Assembly: GCA_963573385.1 (NCBI GenBank) | Contig: CAUYLG010071551.1 | Span: 1 to 64,000 of the forward strand | Direction of reading: 5' to 3' | From: Cacajao melanocephalus | Lineage: Eukaryota; Chordata; Mammalia; Primates; Pitheciidae | DNA: 64,000 nucleotides | In this document: piece after piece, positions 23,901 to 42,079 of the stretch | Layout: every line of letters begins with the position of its first letter | Position numbering within the stretch: the stretch's first letter is position 1 | Translations under genes and position numbers: made by a program | The notes under the pieces: model-generated | What the model was told of the DNA's origin: nothing | What the model saw: the letters and a program-made list of their open reading frames with translations, nothing else | Databases searched by the model: none

Positions 23901-24796
23901 ATTCTAATGGGCCTGGAGACCTGGAATACTGTTCCATTTACAAGGATGCGTTTTCTGTGTGGCCATCATCACCCTGCTTGATCTCTGCTTTGTTTCTTTT
24001 TGATTTTTTTCTCCTTTCCCGTTCTCTTTCCTTTTACCTCTCTTACTCTTCCTTTCTCAACTCACCACCCCCTCCTACCTTGGCAACCAGATGGGGCCAC
24101 TATCGGAATCTCCTCTCCCTTCCCCTTCCTCCCCTCTGTATCCTTCCTGACCTGCTGATTCCGGAGACAAATCCGATAACTTATCAATAGGCATAGGTTG
24201 CTCCATAGGAATTTTGGCCAGCCTAGGAAACAGTCTTTCTTTGAAGGATAGCAGATCAGAACTTCTGGCTCCATTAAGAAGTCATTTCTCCTAATTCTCT
24301 GGTAAATGCAACCACTTTCCATTAAATATATGCAGATTCACTATATCCTGTTTTCAAGGAAACAGATTCATTAAGTTAACAATTCTGGTATAGATAGCTG
24401 TGAACTCATTTGTTCTTTTATATCTGTGACTTTTTCGTAGTACCCATCAACTTAGTAGTTAAGCACTCAGAACAAGATATATTGGACACATAAAGCCTTA
24501 TATAAGCAACCCTTGCATTAAAATGTGTCTGTCTGTATTAGGTTTTTTGTTTGCCTACAACGTGCAATTGAATTGCATTTTTATCAGTTTTATTTTTTAA
24601 ATAAGCTTTTGAAAACTCAATGCAATCCTTTGGAATCCTTGGCCAACTATTGCAGTTATATATACAATTATATATACAACTGCCTAGAGTGGCCTAATAT
24701 GAAAATGTGGTTAAGTAATTATAAGAATGAAAAGCTTCAAACTGAAATGAAATGTAAAATCATGAACTACAATATTGAAATGAAATCTTGTTTAAA
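23901..24796. other. Unassigned sequence with a pyrimidine-rich run
   Basis: About 900 bp. The stretch 23990-24150 is strongly C/T-rich on the plus strand. A small TATATA cluster lies at 24655-24680. The plus and minus frames here have no recognisable domain. Confidence 0.5.
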
Positions 24797-24807
24797 AGAT
24801 TTGTCTT

Positions 24808-28054
<3,247 letters not shown>

Positions 28055-28070
28055 GAATGTGTTCAGAGCC

Positions 28071-28352
<282 letters not shown>

Positions 28353-28368
28353 GAATTTGTTCAGAGCC

Positions 28369-28675
28369 ACAAGCCACAAGGCTTTTTGCAGCAGAGGAAG
28401 AAATTCCCTCTTTAACCCAACACTTTCCATTTTGACACCAGGATTTCCCTGTAGTATGAAGAAACTTACTGTTTGCCTTGGGTGATAGTTGCTAGGCGAA
28501 CAATGCTCCCACCTGTCTTTTGGGGACTGGAAGGACATAGAAGGAGGTTTCTGCCTTCCTAAATCCACTCAGAGGCAAGGCACTTTGAATTATACTGTCT
28601 ACTTTGATGTCACACTTCTTTCTGTTCCTTTTCTCCTTCATCTTGAGAAAAGAAAAACATAAAGAACTACACAAA
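28369..28675. other. Unassigned sequence
   Basis: About 300 bp between the AluY and a tiny A-tailed insertion. Nothing recognised. Confidence 0.5.
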
Positions 28676-28689
28676 AGATTAAATATATT

Positions 28690-28739
28690 TGTGGCCTGAG
28701 TCCATGAGTGAGAAAAAAAATAAAAATAAATTAAAAATA
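28690..28739 (+). mobile_element. Possible 50-bp retroposed fragment with A-rich tail
   Basis: About 23 bp of non-A sequence (TGTGGCCTGAGTCCATGAGT plus GAG) followed by about 27 bp of A-rich tail. The unit is flanked by a perfect 14-bp direct repeat AGATTAAATATATT at 28676-28689 and 28740-28753. That is the layout of an L1-mediated, extremely 5'-truncated insertion. The body resembles a shortened Alu 3' end (GCCTGAGT...GAGTGAG), but is too short to assign. Confidence 0.55.
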
Positions 28740-28799
28740 AGATTAAATATATTAAAAGATTAACTTTAGGATCGTGGAGTTTTCCATAGCTAATAGGAA

Positions 28800-28920
28800 G
28801 ACTGAACTCTTGTAGTCCATGCTTTTCACTTTACACGTGAGGAAACTGGGCCTCAGGTTACTTGGTGTTAGGAAAGAAGCTGGGAGCAGAAGGCCAGGTT
28901 TACGACTCTCCTTCTACTCA
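28800..28920 (-). mobile_element. MIR fragment, antisense
   Basis: The central antisense MIR motif is clear (TTTACACGTGAGGAAACTGG, GCCTCAGGTTACTTGG), followed by a decayed GGCCAGGTTTACGACTCTCC. Flanking parts are lost. Confidence 0.75.
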
Positions 28921-31257
28921 CATATAATGGAGAATCTGAATACTACTCTCCGTTACTAGTAATACATTTAATTTACTGTGTTTGTGTGAATCTCACCTAA
29001 TTACTTTTGTATTTCAAGGATCTATGACACATTAAAAACCAGGACATCTCATAAATTTACGTTCAATCATTTAATTACTCCTAAAATCTTTTATAATTAC
29101 AACTTTTCATGCAATGCCTCCAACGGTTTCACATATCAAATATCAAATTTATCAGTCTTCTGGGCAATGTCCTAAACATACAAAATTTTTTCTGTGCTGA
29201 ATTTATAGGAAAATAGCCACTTTGGCTTTGTAACTTTTTTTTCCTGTGCTAGCCATAAGCAATACTGATTTAGCTTTATTTTAAGAAATTTTCTGATAAA
29301 TGGTTTCTGCTAACAGTTGAATTTTTAAGGAAAACAACTTGTGTTGTACTCATGTTTGTTTTCACCTTGGAGAACAAAGTCCCACAAGTCAAAGTTTATA
29401 GTCAATCAAAAAAGGGCACATTACTTTCCCATTTTAATGGTAGAACAGGGACCTTTAACTTTCCTGGAGGCTTTGCGTTGGGGTTTACACAGAGCAGAAC
29501 TTCCTTAATGCTAGTAATCAGACCCACAGGACACGTGTTAATTGTTCCCGACATGTAAAACTATCTACAGTATCTCAGCTAATAACACCATTGCAAACAT
29601 TTCACTTTTAAAAAGCACAGTATTGAAACCAATTACATGCCTGTTGATTTACCTTTCCCCACCTTCCCAAAACATTAGAATTGCTCATTCCAATAATGTC
29701 AAAGTTCAAATTCCCAAATGGCAGCACAAATTCTGAAAATACAGAATCGAGTTACCGTATGTACCATCACTGGTTGATTTAGAGATGACTGCCAAAAGCA
29801 AATACGTTTGGGCAAATTTTATTTGTTAGATCTTACAGAAGCATGTAATTAATACAGCTTCCAGTAGCTATTAGAATAGTTTCAAATAAAACATTATTTA
29901 AAGGTTACATCACCCTAAGACTGGTTCCTATTGGTCGCCTTGGTAATTTCAGGGTAAAATGATGCAAGAGATAGAAATCTACTCTGATTATCATAAGGAA
30001 AATAAAGGTGGAAAGAGTATTGAATGGAGGTATATGGAGCATTGCAGAAATGTTGAGAGGCTGGAGGACCAGGCTGGGAAAATAGTTTGGAACCCAGGAG
30101 TTCCACAGAGCTGGGAGCCAGGCAGGCTTGGCAGGACAGCCCAATTCCACTGCAACACCAGGCCCTCCATCTATTCACTACCCCCTTTTTCCTTCCTCAA
30201 GATTCAAAGTCCGAAAAGACAGTAGCTGATGGCCCAAATCTAAGTCACAGGGACATCTCAGGGAAGAGAGAGGGAGGATCTGTCCTGTAAATGTGCTAGT
30301 TTCATTTGTTCTTTAAAAAGCCTTTGAATTGGGGAAATAATTTTCTATTTCTGACAAAGTCCACTCTGAGCTTCAGCAATGAAATGCCTTGGATGGAAAA
30401 CAGAGTAGATATGCCTCACACCAATGTCTTTGCTGCAATAAGGAAGGTCATAAAATAATTCCTGGGTTTTACTTAACTCCAATCATAGAGAGAGACAAGG
30501 ATATAACAGGGAACAAAATAATCTATCTTGGGATTTTAACCCTTAAGCCAGAAAACAAGATTTGGCCATTTCTCAGCAAAAAAAAGAATACAGTATATTA
30601 AATTGAATTCCAACATTTGAGCTTTTTCATTTTTTTACCTTAGGTGATTCCCATAAATTTATAGTTTGATTTTCTTTGTATGAGACATAAAATGTACAGG
30701 TATTATTTGCATATAAACATTTCACTAAATGAGGACAAAAATGCAATTTGACATACAACTTTACACTTGGTGATATTTTTACCATCTGAGTATAATAAAA
30801 TCAACTTTTTAAAGGTCAAAATATTGATTATTTGTGTATCCATAGGCATTACTTTTCTACTAAAAAGTGGAAATATTTTGTGCCTCCTGTGTTATAATCT
30901 ATTTTTAAACACAATAATATATTTTGAAATATTATTATTCCAATAAATATTCATTTCCACCTCAACATGGTCAAACTAATACTTCTTTGCATATGTGCTT
31001 ACTGAAGTCTAGATACTGCTTTTTAAATTTTTTAAGTGTTTATACTAAAAATTTTGCTACATCTGAGCACATTTTCATCAGATTCTAATTCTTCACTGTG
31101 GAGAAATAACAGTGAGAACTTGTAATCAGGTTTACTTCCTTACAGAATTGTTTTCCATGAAAGATAATAAATGTAGAAAGATAATGTATATTAGTAGATG
31201 ATAAAACATTAAATCCTTAATAAATATTAACTAATTAAATGACTAATAATCACATAT
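28921..31257. other. Repeat-poor AT-rich block
   Basis: About 2.3 kb with no confident interspersed repeat. The more GC-rich part 30040-30180 (GGAGGACCAGGCTGGGAAAA and around) may be an old medium-reiterated element, but I could not assign it. Frames of 60-90 codons overlap on both strands there and are not convincing. Confidence 0.45.
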
Positions 31258-31470
31258 ATATAACATTAACTATGCCAAGCACTGTTCTCATCACTGTACA
31301 TATATTACCTCATTTAATTTACAACAGCCCACTGAACTAGGCATTGTTTTCATGTCCATTTAATTGATGAGAAAGCCAAGTGGTAGAATAGTTAAGTAAC
31401 TTGTCAAAGATTTCACAGCTAATGTAAGAAGTCTGGTTTTAGATCTATGCCCTTCACAGTAAGTTATTGT
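31258..31470 (-). mobile_element. MIR SINE, antisense
   Basis: Antisense MIR order: ACTATGCCAAGCACTGTTCT, ATATTACCTCATTTAATTTA, GTTTTCATGTCCATTTAATT, AAGTAACTTGTCAAAGATTT, CACAGCTAATGTAAGAAGTC. Confidence 0.9.
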
Positions 31471-33750
31471 TTTCTGGCTACAGGTTTTCAAGAAAGGTAA
31501 TGGAAGCTCATTATTAATGTAATTTAAAGACAAATTGTGTAATCATTGGGATCACTGAAATAATCTTTCGCCTACACCAAAGTTGGGATCTAAAGGTATT
31601 ACAGTTTCATCCCACATATTACAGCCCATAAATCTGGAGTAAAGGACCCCTTTACAAGAAAAGATATATTTAGAAAACTGTCCCCAATGTAACTATACAT
31701 TCCTTATACCACAACCAAGTATGCAGTTAATACTTCCATATTATATTTGTCAAGATATGACCTGTGAAAGTTTTGCAGAGGTTGCACTATGCAACACAAA
31801 GTTACAGCTACATAAATAGATAAGCATAATATGATGCCATAGGGTGTCACGTGTACTTTTAGTGGCCTGAAAGAATAAAGCAATTTAGAGAGACATCTAA
31901 TTTACACCCAGGAAATAGCTTAATGAGCGCAAGAATCCAATGCCTGAAGGTGTACTGAATTATATATTGAAGGGCCAGTGTAGGAGGTTTCAAACAGCCA
32001 ATCTTTGTGACAAGAAATGACTGTGTTTTGAGAAGTGGACTGAACACCATGGAAGAGCACAGCAATTACTAAAAGGGTTTCCAGACACACGAGAGTTATT
32101 GGACCCTGTTACAAACTCTAACTTCCACCATCAGTTACTGCGTTCATTTGTGCCATTGAAGCCTACATCATTGCAACTGGAACAAAAATGATGTTTACAT
32201 TTTACCAGTGTTTTACTTTCAATTAAACATCACGGCTGCTATTTACATAGTTGAATGGCATGGCATTTATACCATGCAATTTGATGTTAATTCTTTGTAA
32301 ATATTTCTCCAGCAGGAGACCTAAGTTCAAACTAGTTGTGAAAATGTCACTAAAAATAAAATAAACTTTAATTTAATCTTGATCACAAATTATTGTTAAA
32401 CGAAAGCTAAAAACCTGTAAAAATTTTAAATGGAAGTCCAAAGGAATTAACTGAGATGCTCATGTCCCAGGAAGTGACTTGCTTTTACTCTGCCTGAGCC
32501 CTTGAGGACTTAGGTCGACTTAACTCCATGGAGGGGAAGTTAAAGGCAGGAAAGAAAGAAGCTGCCAAGAGCATGGCTGAGAAGATGCAGGGAGGCTGCA
32601 GCTCTTCTCTGCACTGTCCGCTCTCAAGCCTGCAGTTCTGTTCTGAAATAGGTCACAACTAGAAGGTTTCACGTTGCTTACGCATAGTTGCTGTTCCCCT
32701 ACCAGCTCCTCCATCTGAGATCATTCATCATTCATCGTAGCTGGAAATCTCCACCCTATCTGCATCGGAAACTCCCAGGGCCAAGCTGGTCAGCATCCAA
32801 TACAGAATGGAAATAAAAATGGAAGTGGGTCTGTGTAACTTTGCTTTCTGTCCCAAAACATACTCTTCCCTTGTGGTGTCTTGTGTGTTTTCATACACAA
32901 GAAGAGAAGCCTAAGTAAATAAACAATGTTGTAGACTTATCTTTTTAAACATTTCCCTGTTGATTTCTTTCAATTTTCTAGATTCTGGTGTAGAAATCTG
33001 AATGGGCTCATAGAAATAGGCTTTAGGGTAAGGCTTGCCTTACATACACAGTGTAAAAGCCAATAATCAAAACTATATAATTTGATTGAGAGATTACATC
33101 ATGCAAAACAAAAGTTATGTTCCTATAAATATCTCCACTGACTTGGCAGATGCCAGAGGTGAAGCCATGGTTACTATCCTCTTTTAAACTTCTGGGAGCT
33201 CTGGAGGGGTAAAACGTCAAGCTGGTGCAGTCATTTACATCAGTGTGGATTCCCTTAATAGAATACTCTCCTTGGAGGATGCTAACTGCAATTAAAAAGG
33301 ATAAGAATTTGATGAAGACAGGGAAAAGAAAAAATAAGAATTTGATGGAGAAAGGGAAGAGGGAAGAGATCATTTTTGGGCAGGATTGAGATGAAGTCAA
33401 GGAAATTCAACAATTTATCAATTTTGCCAACTTACCAAATTTGTCCTGGTTTGAAGAAAATAAGACAATCCTTCCCTTCTCTATTTAACTAAGTAAACTC
33501 AAATGCTTCCAGTAGTGGTGCAGGTAACATCTATTACACAGAATCAACTCTGTGTAAAACGATAGAAGGCAGCAAGTTCTATGGTAAATGAGGGAGCACA
33601 AACCTCATCACAAGAATTGCAAATTTTAAAAAAATTATAAAACAATTTGGCTGGTCAATTAAGACCTATACACAGCTGCTACTTTTGACCCTTAAGGTAG
33701 CCAAATCTGAGTGACATTTTATGCAAGACTAATGTTATTCAGGAATTAAA
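31471..33750. other. Repeat-poor block with a 33-bp tandem duplication
   Basis: About 2.3 kb without recognised interspersed repeats. At 33301-33333 and 33334-33366 a 33-bp unit beginning ATAAGAATTTGATG is tandemly duplicated with a few differences. The minus-strand frame 33023-33400 (125 codons) crosses that duplication and has no recognisable domain. The GC-richer patch 32460-32720 is unassigned. Confidence 0.5.
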
Positions 33751-33760
33751 GTAAAACACT

Positions 33761-34060
33761 GGCTGGATACAGTGGCTCATGCCTGTAATCCCAGAAATTT
33801 GGAAGGCCAAGGTGGGTAGATCACCCGAGGTCAGGAGTTCGAGACAAGCTTAGCGACATGGTGAAACCCCGTCTCTACTGAAAATACAGAAATTAGCTGG
33901 GCATGGTGGTGCACACCTGTAGTCCCGGCTACTTGGAAGGCTGAGGCACAAGAATTGTTTGAACCAGGAGGCAGAGGTTGCAGCGAGCTGAGATCACACC
34001 ACTGCACTCCAGCCTGGGTGACAGAGCAAGACTCAGTCTCAAAAAAAAACAAAACAAAAT
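33761..34060 (+). mobile_element. Alu, sense
   Basis: Complete Alu from GGCTGGATACAGTGGCTC to an A-rich AAAACAAAACAAAAT tail. Target-site duplication GTAAAACAC at 33751-33759 and 34061-34069. Confidence 0.95.
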
Positions 34061-34069
34061 GTAAAACAC

Positions 34070-36454
34070 AATTTAACACCTAGTGAATGTTTATTAAATT
34101 GAGATGATCTAGGAATATTGCAACCCAGGGGCTATCACTAGTCCAGTTCTCTCTAATTTTTCTACATTTTTTTGATGATGGGGATTATGGTGACGAGTAT
34201 GGTGACTTGAAGGAGTCTCCCATTATGCAGAATGAATTAGCAATATCTTAGGGAGACAAAGTGCCAGCTTAGACATTTGCGAACTCAGAACCAGAAAGCT
34301 AAGTGTTCATCAACAGCATTCACATAGACACCACTTTCAATTCTCTTGTTTTCATATCTTCAAAAAAGAATACAGCACTTCCAGATGTCCAGTGCCTACC
34401 TCAGAGTGGTATTACAAATATTAGTCATGTTAATGCCTCACAGGTACTTTGAAGATGAAAAAGACTAGTTAGTACCAAGCCATGAAGTGGCAGCCAAGAC
34501 TTCCATAACAAATAGAGCAAAACAGAAAGGAGGCACCGCTGAGAAACTTGGAAGCAATACAGCCACGTATTTGTTTCTGTGCAAACTTTTTAATAATGAA
34601 AGCCTGTGAACTCCTCTTCAGATGAAAAGAGGCTCAACTGTGTCTTTAATTAGATCATCCTATTGGAGCACAATATAGTGATAAAGAAGATTTAATAAAG
34701 CATTTTGTCTTTTTATTACTTTGATTTGATGCAACATATCTGCTCATCCAAGCAAGATGTTTAACTTCAAAAGCAGTTCTGTCCACCCTCCCCCTGAACA
34801 ATAAATAACTCCAAGGCGGAAAAAGAAAACAATATATTTGAAGCATCCCTAAGCTGCTGAATGATGAAAAGATTCATCATTATTTTTCTACTGTGGACAC
34901 CGGTCTTTTAATTAGTCCTTTACTTTTCTCTTATAGCTGGTAGGATTCTAAGAGTTTAAATGTTGCTAGTTATTGATTAAAACATATAGTAAAGTAATTT
35001 GGGGGAAAAAAATCTAATTACTCCACACCATGGTAAGACTTTCCTATTTGACATGATCCTGGATAGGCCCATTAGACTGGGAATTTGGGGAATAAACAAA
35101 ATTAAGTCATAAAACTGTTGGCACAGAATTCTCCACATCATGACAAACTTACTCTAAACATCTTTTTTGTATGTAGATCTGTAATTAGATTCAGTGCTTG
35201 AATTTAAGATTTTGGCCAAGTTAAGCCTGGAAACACAAAAATAGAATGTTTAGGAGGTTAAGGAATTGATTTTTGGAATGTGTTTACTTTTTTAAGGCAT
35301 CTTAACAGTAATATTAGCATAGATGATTGTATTAGCCAGAGAAAACTTCAGACAAAGCCACCCAAATAAACTGGTAGACACTGTGTGAGTAGACTAGATA
35401 AAGATGAGAGGAAAAAGACAGACAAACCAGAGGGAGGAAACTGAAAGATCATCAGCAAGGACAGAGGGAGAACAAGCCATCCAGTCAATTCATTGTCTTA
35501 ACTACATTAGACCTAAAAGCCAGACATTTTTTGTCCTTAACAAAAATGTGGCTATATTAGTGAATTCACAGACTCTTGTGGATGCTGGCTTAAATCCTCA
35601 AGTAAGCAAAGAGAGAGTAAAAAAGAAAGAAGTCTCTCAGATGAGCCTGCAGGCCACAATTGTTAAGTAACATAACAAAATTTCTAAGTGATTTTCTAGA
35701 ACCTGTTTTTTTCATGGCACAAACAGATTTTTTTTAAAAAAAATATTCCCAACATTCCTTTTTTCACAAGAAATCCCTTGTTGCTATGTTTCCCAATTTG
35801 GGTTTCTTACTATTACTCTCACACCTTTGGAAATAAAGAGCCCTCAATTCAAACTCCGCCTTCATCATTATCAGAAGCTCCAGTTTTCCTATCAGTAAAA
35901 TTGGAAATAATACAACTACACTTATATCCTCTAAGCTTGGCCTTGTGCCAGCATCTAATTCTCCTACTAGCTTTTCTGCAATGATATGTATTCAAGATCG
36001 CTCTGATAAACTGCACATATCCAGGTTAAATTGCTTTTTTATCATTCATAAATTTTACAAATGCAATTATCCATTTATTTTGGGAGTTTTAACTGGTTAT
36101 TTGGAAATATATAGACACAGCTTTAAATTGCAAATCTATACAGAATAGAATAAATATATCACATTGAAGAACATGGCCTGAATATTCCTGTTTCTTGCAA
36201 GTAGGTGGGGATGAGGTCTAGAAGCGAACCTACCCACTGACATTAGACAGCTCCTAGGAGTCAAGTCTCTACTAAACTGATGGGAAGGGGTCCCGCTGGC
36301 AGGCAGAATGTGACATCCAGCAGTAGGCTCTATGCACTGCCTTCTCTACTGGTGCCTTGGCGAGAGCAATCTCAGACCCCCATGCAAGGAGGGCACCAAG
36401 ATTCAAGGCAAGTTACCAGAAGAGAGGCTTGGAAAATGGGCTCTTTGTCAAGGC
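34070..36454. other. Repeat-poor block
   Basis: About 2.4 kb with no confident repeat or gene. The plus-strand frame 35404-35670 (88 codons, basic/polar) has no recognisable domain and no nearby promoter or splice context that I can defend. Poly-T and poly-A runs occur near 35730-35745. Confidence 0.5.
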
Positions 36455-37140
<686 letters not shown>

Positions 37141-37510
37141 GCCAGAGGCCCAAGCCTGAGCTGAAGAGTCCTCAAGAAAAAGAAATCACTGTGAAGATCA
37201 TCACTCTAAATGTTTCAGCTCCAAAAAAGATCGGAAACTGGAACAAATCAGCAACCAAAACAAACCAGTGGCAAGCCTCAGCATGTAGGCGTGTGACCAT
37301 AGAGCCACCTATGCATCATCTGCCTCGAGTAAAGGTGAGCTCTTAGGACTAAGCCTGAAAGATGGAAATCAAGTAACACCCTTCATGAAGACAGAAGGAT
37401 GCAGAGTTTTAAAAATCTAACTGGCAGGCCCATGGCTAACACTTGGGGGGTCCAGAGCAAGAATGCAAGCAAAGACCCACATACCCAATAGCTAAATATT
37501 TAAAGTTCTA
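37141..37510. other. Unassigned sequence
   Basis: About 370 bp between the disrupted repeat and the next Alu. No recognised feature. Confidence 0.5.
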
Positions 37511-37834
<324 letters not shown>

Positions 37835-38111
37835 TTTTAAATCTAGCTTACTAACATGTTAACTAAAATGTTTTATCCTCTGACCTTGATAAGCATACCT
37901 TCAAAACAACCTGGAAGGCCAGATTCCAATTTAGAATTCTCAGACTCCTCGGAGCTCCACATTGGCAGGAAAGGGCTGGACCAAGAGCGACTGTCCACGG
38001 CCCTCTCAAATAGCCACCCTATCGGCCCTGGTGATGACAGGCATGGACCCTGGAAAGGGACTAACTGGGGGAGAATTTCAGAGTTGCTGGGACCCAGAGC
38101 ATGATTTAGAG

Positions 38112-38975
<864 letters not shown>

Positions 38976-39394
38976 TAATACAAGCCCAGCTAGAATCTCA
39001 GATCTTGAAGTAACCTCCATAGTAAAATGACGTGACTTAATTCTCTGTCAGACATGAAGCAGATTCATCAATGCTCAAGAAATGGTATGTGATGATCAAG
39101 AATATAACAGAAAGTGTTTTCCTCTATTTAGAAAAATATCCAAGATATGAAAAAAGGTTATTATTAACTTTAATAGCAACACTAACATTTTTTAAGTTAT
39201 ATCTGCATGGAAAAGGTCTCCCCCAGCCACTAATTCATTAGTTAATATAACTTTAACTAAAACGAGAATCTGCATTTTTGAAACCAGTAAAGATTGTGTA
39301 TGTGCCATTAGGCAAAGACTAAAGGAAGACACATATAAATTAACGTGCATGCCTATGTTAGTAGGGCCATAAAATCACATAGCTACAGTATTTT
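38976..39394. other. Unassigned sequence
   Basis: About 420 bp, AT-rich, nothing recognised. Confidence 0.5.
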
Positions 39395-39486
39395 AAGGGC
39401 AGGGAGTATATTTTCCTTATTTTGAATATAGTATAGTATGTGGTACATAAAAAGCCCTTACAAACTTTTGTTGAATGAATGAATGG
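39395..39486 (+). mobile_element. L2 LINE 3' end, sense
   Basis: The classic L2 3' end order: AAGGGCAGGGAGTATATTTT, AGTATGTGGTACATAAAAAG, then TTTGTTGAATGAATGAATGG. The 3' terminus is intact and the 5' part is lost or too diverged. Confidence 0.85.
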
Positions 39487-40399
39487 CTTTGGATTTCTCT
39501 AAATAACTTTAGTTCAAGAAACACACACTCCTCCACCCACGGAACATTTTGGATAATTGCCTCAACTTTTTATTTAACTTTAGCTTTATAAACATAATCT
39601 CTGAGAGAGGCTTGGAATGTGTCACATTTAAAAGTTTTAAAACAAATTTCATGCTTGGTGCACTGCAGTTCCCATGAAGCATGGTATCCAGCAAAACTAA
39701 ATAAGCATGTGGCATCAGAAAGCTGAAATGCATTAATAAGTACATTTGCATGCACTGGGCCAAGGGTAATAGTACACAAGGGCAAAGGTTAAACAGTTGG
39801 AGGCCCTGGTTTAATAGCAGACCTGAACTGTTATTTAAATGTCACAAATGTCAATGTTCGTCTTCAAATGGTATTACAGTAGGATTAGTGTCCTAAGCCT
39901 TGCTCCAATTTATGGAGAATCAGGGAGAATGAGTCTCGTCAACTTGGTCCAAAGCAGAAGAAGATTGATTTTCCTTTAGCACTCAGTCTGCTTTTATGAG
40001 TTTTCCAGACTCTACCTTCCCAGCCTGCATCATGAATGGAAACTGCCAGATCTGCATGCAGGCCATGTGTGAGCAGTGAATCTGAAAGAGTTATGGCTCA
40101 TTGAGAAACCAACAAAGAAAGTGCTGCCACTCTCAGCCACCTTCTCCCAGCCAGGGCTCCCTGCGATTGTCAGAACCGGCAGTGGCTTAAGCCATGGAAC
40201 AGGTGTAGGACCAGTCAACCCAATTCCTCCACCTACGTGCCAATGGCAGAGGCCAGCAGAATCAGGGAGGGGAAGCACATCTCATGTCTCCATCAACGTC
40301 ATTTGTCTTTGCTCAAGTAGGAAAAGGTACATGTTTCTGAGGTCAATATTATTATTTTTTGTTTTTATTGGTTATTTCGTTATGATTAGCAATAAAAAT
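39487..40399. other. Unassigned sequence
   Basis: About 900 bp without recognised repeats. The frames 40076-40471 (131 codons, plus) and 40030-40278 (minus) overlap in 40076-40278. Neither shows a domain, and the plus-strand frame ends in MIR sequence, so coding is unlikely. Confidence 0.5.
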
Positions 40400-40880
40400 G
40401 GGAGCACATACAATGTGCCGAGTGCGATAGACACAGCATCTTATTGCACTGAGGCTCACAGAGCCATGTGAGGTAGGTATTATTATACCTACTTTAAACA
40501 ATAAAGATGGCCAGGTGTGGTGGCATATACCACTAATCCCAGCACTTTGGGAGGTCAAGGCAGGAGGACTGCTTGAGCCCAGAAGCTTGAGAACACTATA
40601 GGCAATATAGCGAGACCCCTGTATCTATGAAAAATAAAAATAAAAACAAATTAGCCAGGCATGATGCTGTGTGCTTGTAGTCTCAGCAGGCTGAGGTGGG
40701 AAAATTTCATGTGTCCAAGACATGGAGACTGCAGTGAGCCACGATCATGCCACTGCACTCCAGCCTGGGTGACAAGAGCAAGACCTGTCTCTAAAAAATA
40801 AAATAAATAATAACGGTAAGACTAAAGGTCATACAACTTGGCAAGGATTCCCAGATTTCAAGCACCAGCCTCTTCACAAT
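40400..40880 (-). mobile_element. MIR SINE, antisense, split by an Alu
   Basis: Left part: ACAATGTGCCGAGTGCGATA, CAGAGCCATGTGAGGTAGGT, ATTATTATACCTACTTTAAA. Right part after the Alu: ACTAAAGGTCATACAACTTG, GGCAAGGATTCCCAGATTTC. The two halves join in MIR order. Confidence 0.85.
40509..40813 (+). mobile_element. AluJ-type, sense, inside MIR
   Basis: Old Alu from GGCCAGGTGTGGTGGCAT to an AAATAAAATAAATAAT tail. A deletion in the right arm (GTCTCAGCAGGCTGAGG) removes about 12 bp. Confidence 0.94.
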
Positions 40881-41696
40881 TATGTAAATGGAGTGACTTG
40901 CAGAGAAGGAAGAGGCAAAAAGATCTAAAGGACCCAGAGCTTCATCCCTTAAAGTACTGCCCACCATGGACAGAAATAGGGTGATGTAGCTCGAACAGCT
41001 GCAGCATTTGAGGACTCAGCCTTCCCTGGGACACCGCAATCAGCAGGAGAGTGCCTTGAGTGCCTTCTAAGACGCTCCCCTGCCGATTAGGGTGGTTTGA
41101 ACAACCTTCAAATGAGAACCATGTCTATCCTTGACACAGCCCTTTCCTCTTCGGAGTTTTGGGCATATCATATAAGTGATTTCCAAACAGAAGGCAGAGC
41201 CTTTCTGACCACAAAGAGGGCGCAAGGGATGTCAGAGCAGGTCATGGAGACCTTACTATGAGCATCTTGAGCTCCGAGGGGAGCGGCAGCCCAGGTGAGC
41301 AAAGGGAAGCAGCTGCTTCTCCCCTCCAGCGCTCTCCACCGTCCAGGCCTTTGAGATTTACTGTAACGTTAGAAAGGAAATGAACTGCATGACGTGCTGG
41401 GGGGTGTGGTGTGTGGGTGTGTGAGGAGGCCCCCAGAGAGTCCACAATAAAAATATTTGAGAAAACACCCACTGCACAGTAGAGAATCAGAAATGCATTT
41501 AGATCTCCCCAGAAAGAAAACACTCAGGAGAGCCAGGCCCCTCTTCAGTAAGCTTTTTATAAGTGTGCTGTCTATTCTTCTTTTCCTTATTTCAGTTTGA
41601 TCAGATGACATTAATAAACAATCATAGAAATACATGTTGTGGGGCCATATCGACAATTAATGAGATTAATGCAAAAATATGTTAAGATCTATGCCA
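40881..41696. other. Unassigned, moderately GC-rich sequence
   Basis: About 800 bp without recognised repeats. The part 41260-41440 is GC-richer, with a G/T-rich run (41398-41431). Minus-strand frames 41242-41523 and 41369-41656 overlap and lack domains. Confidence 0.5.
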
Positions 41697-42000
41697 GCTG
41701 GGTGTGGTAGCTCATGTCTATAATCCCAGCACTTTGGAGGACCAAGGCAGCTGGATCACTTGAGGCCAGGAGTTCGAGACAAGCCTGATCAACATGGCAA
41801 AATCCTGTCTCTACTAAAAATACAAACGTTAGCCAGGCACAGTGGCAGGTGCCTGTAATCCCAGCTACTCAGAAGGCTGAGACTCGAGAATCACTCGAGC
41901 CCAGGAGGCAGAGGTTGCAGTGAGTCGAGATCGTGTCACTGCACTCCAGCCTGGGCAACAGAGAAAAGCTACTGTGTCTCAAAATAAAATTTAAAAAAAG
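41697..42000 (+). mobile_element. Alu, sense
   Basis: Complete Alu from AGCTGGGTGTGGTAGCTC to an AAATTTAAAAAAAG tail. Older AluS/J type with several changes in the right arm. Confidence 0.94.
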
Positions 42001-42079
42001 CCACATCACAAAAAAATAGCAAAAAAAATAGTTTAACCAATAATTGCTATTATTCATATTCTGCAAACACACAGTGTCC

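Noticed and set aside
33023..33400. 125-codon minus-strand frame
   Set aside because: Length depends on a 33-bp tandem duplication and the peptide is low-information hydrophobic text without a domain.
40076..40471. 131-codon open frame as a possible gene
   Set aside because: It runs into antisense MIR sequence, overlaps an opposite-strand frame and has no recognisable domain.
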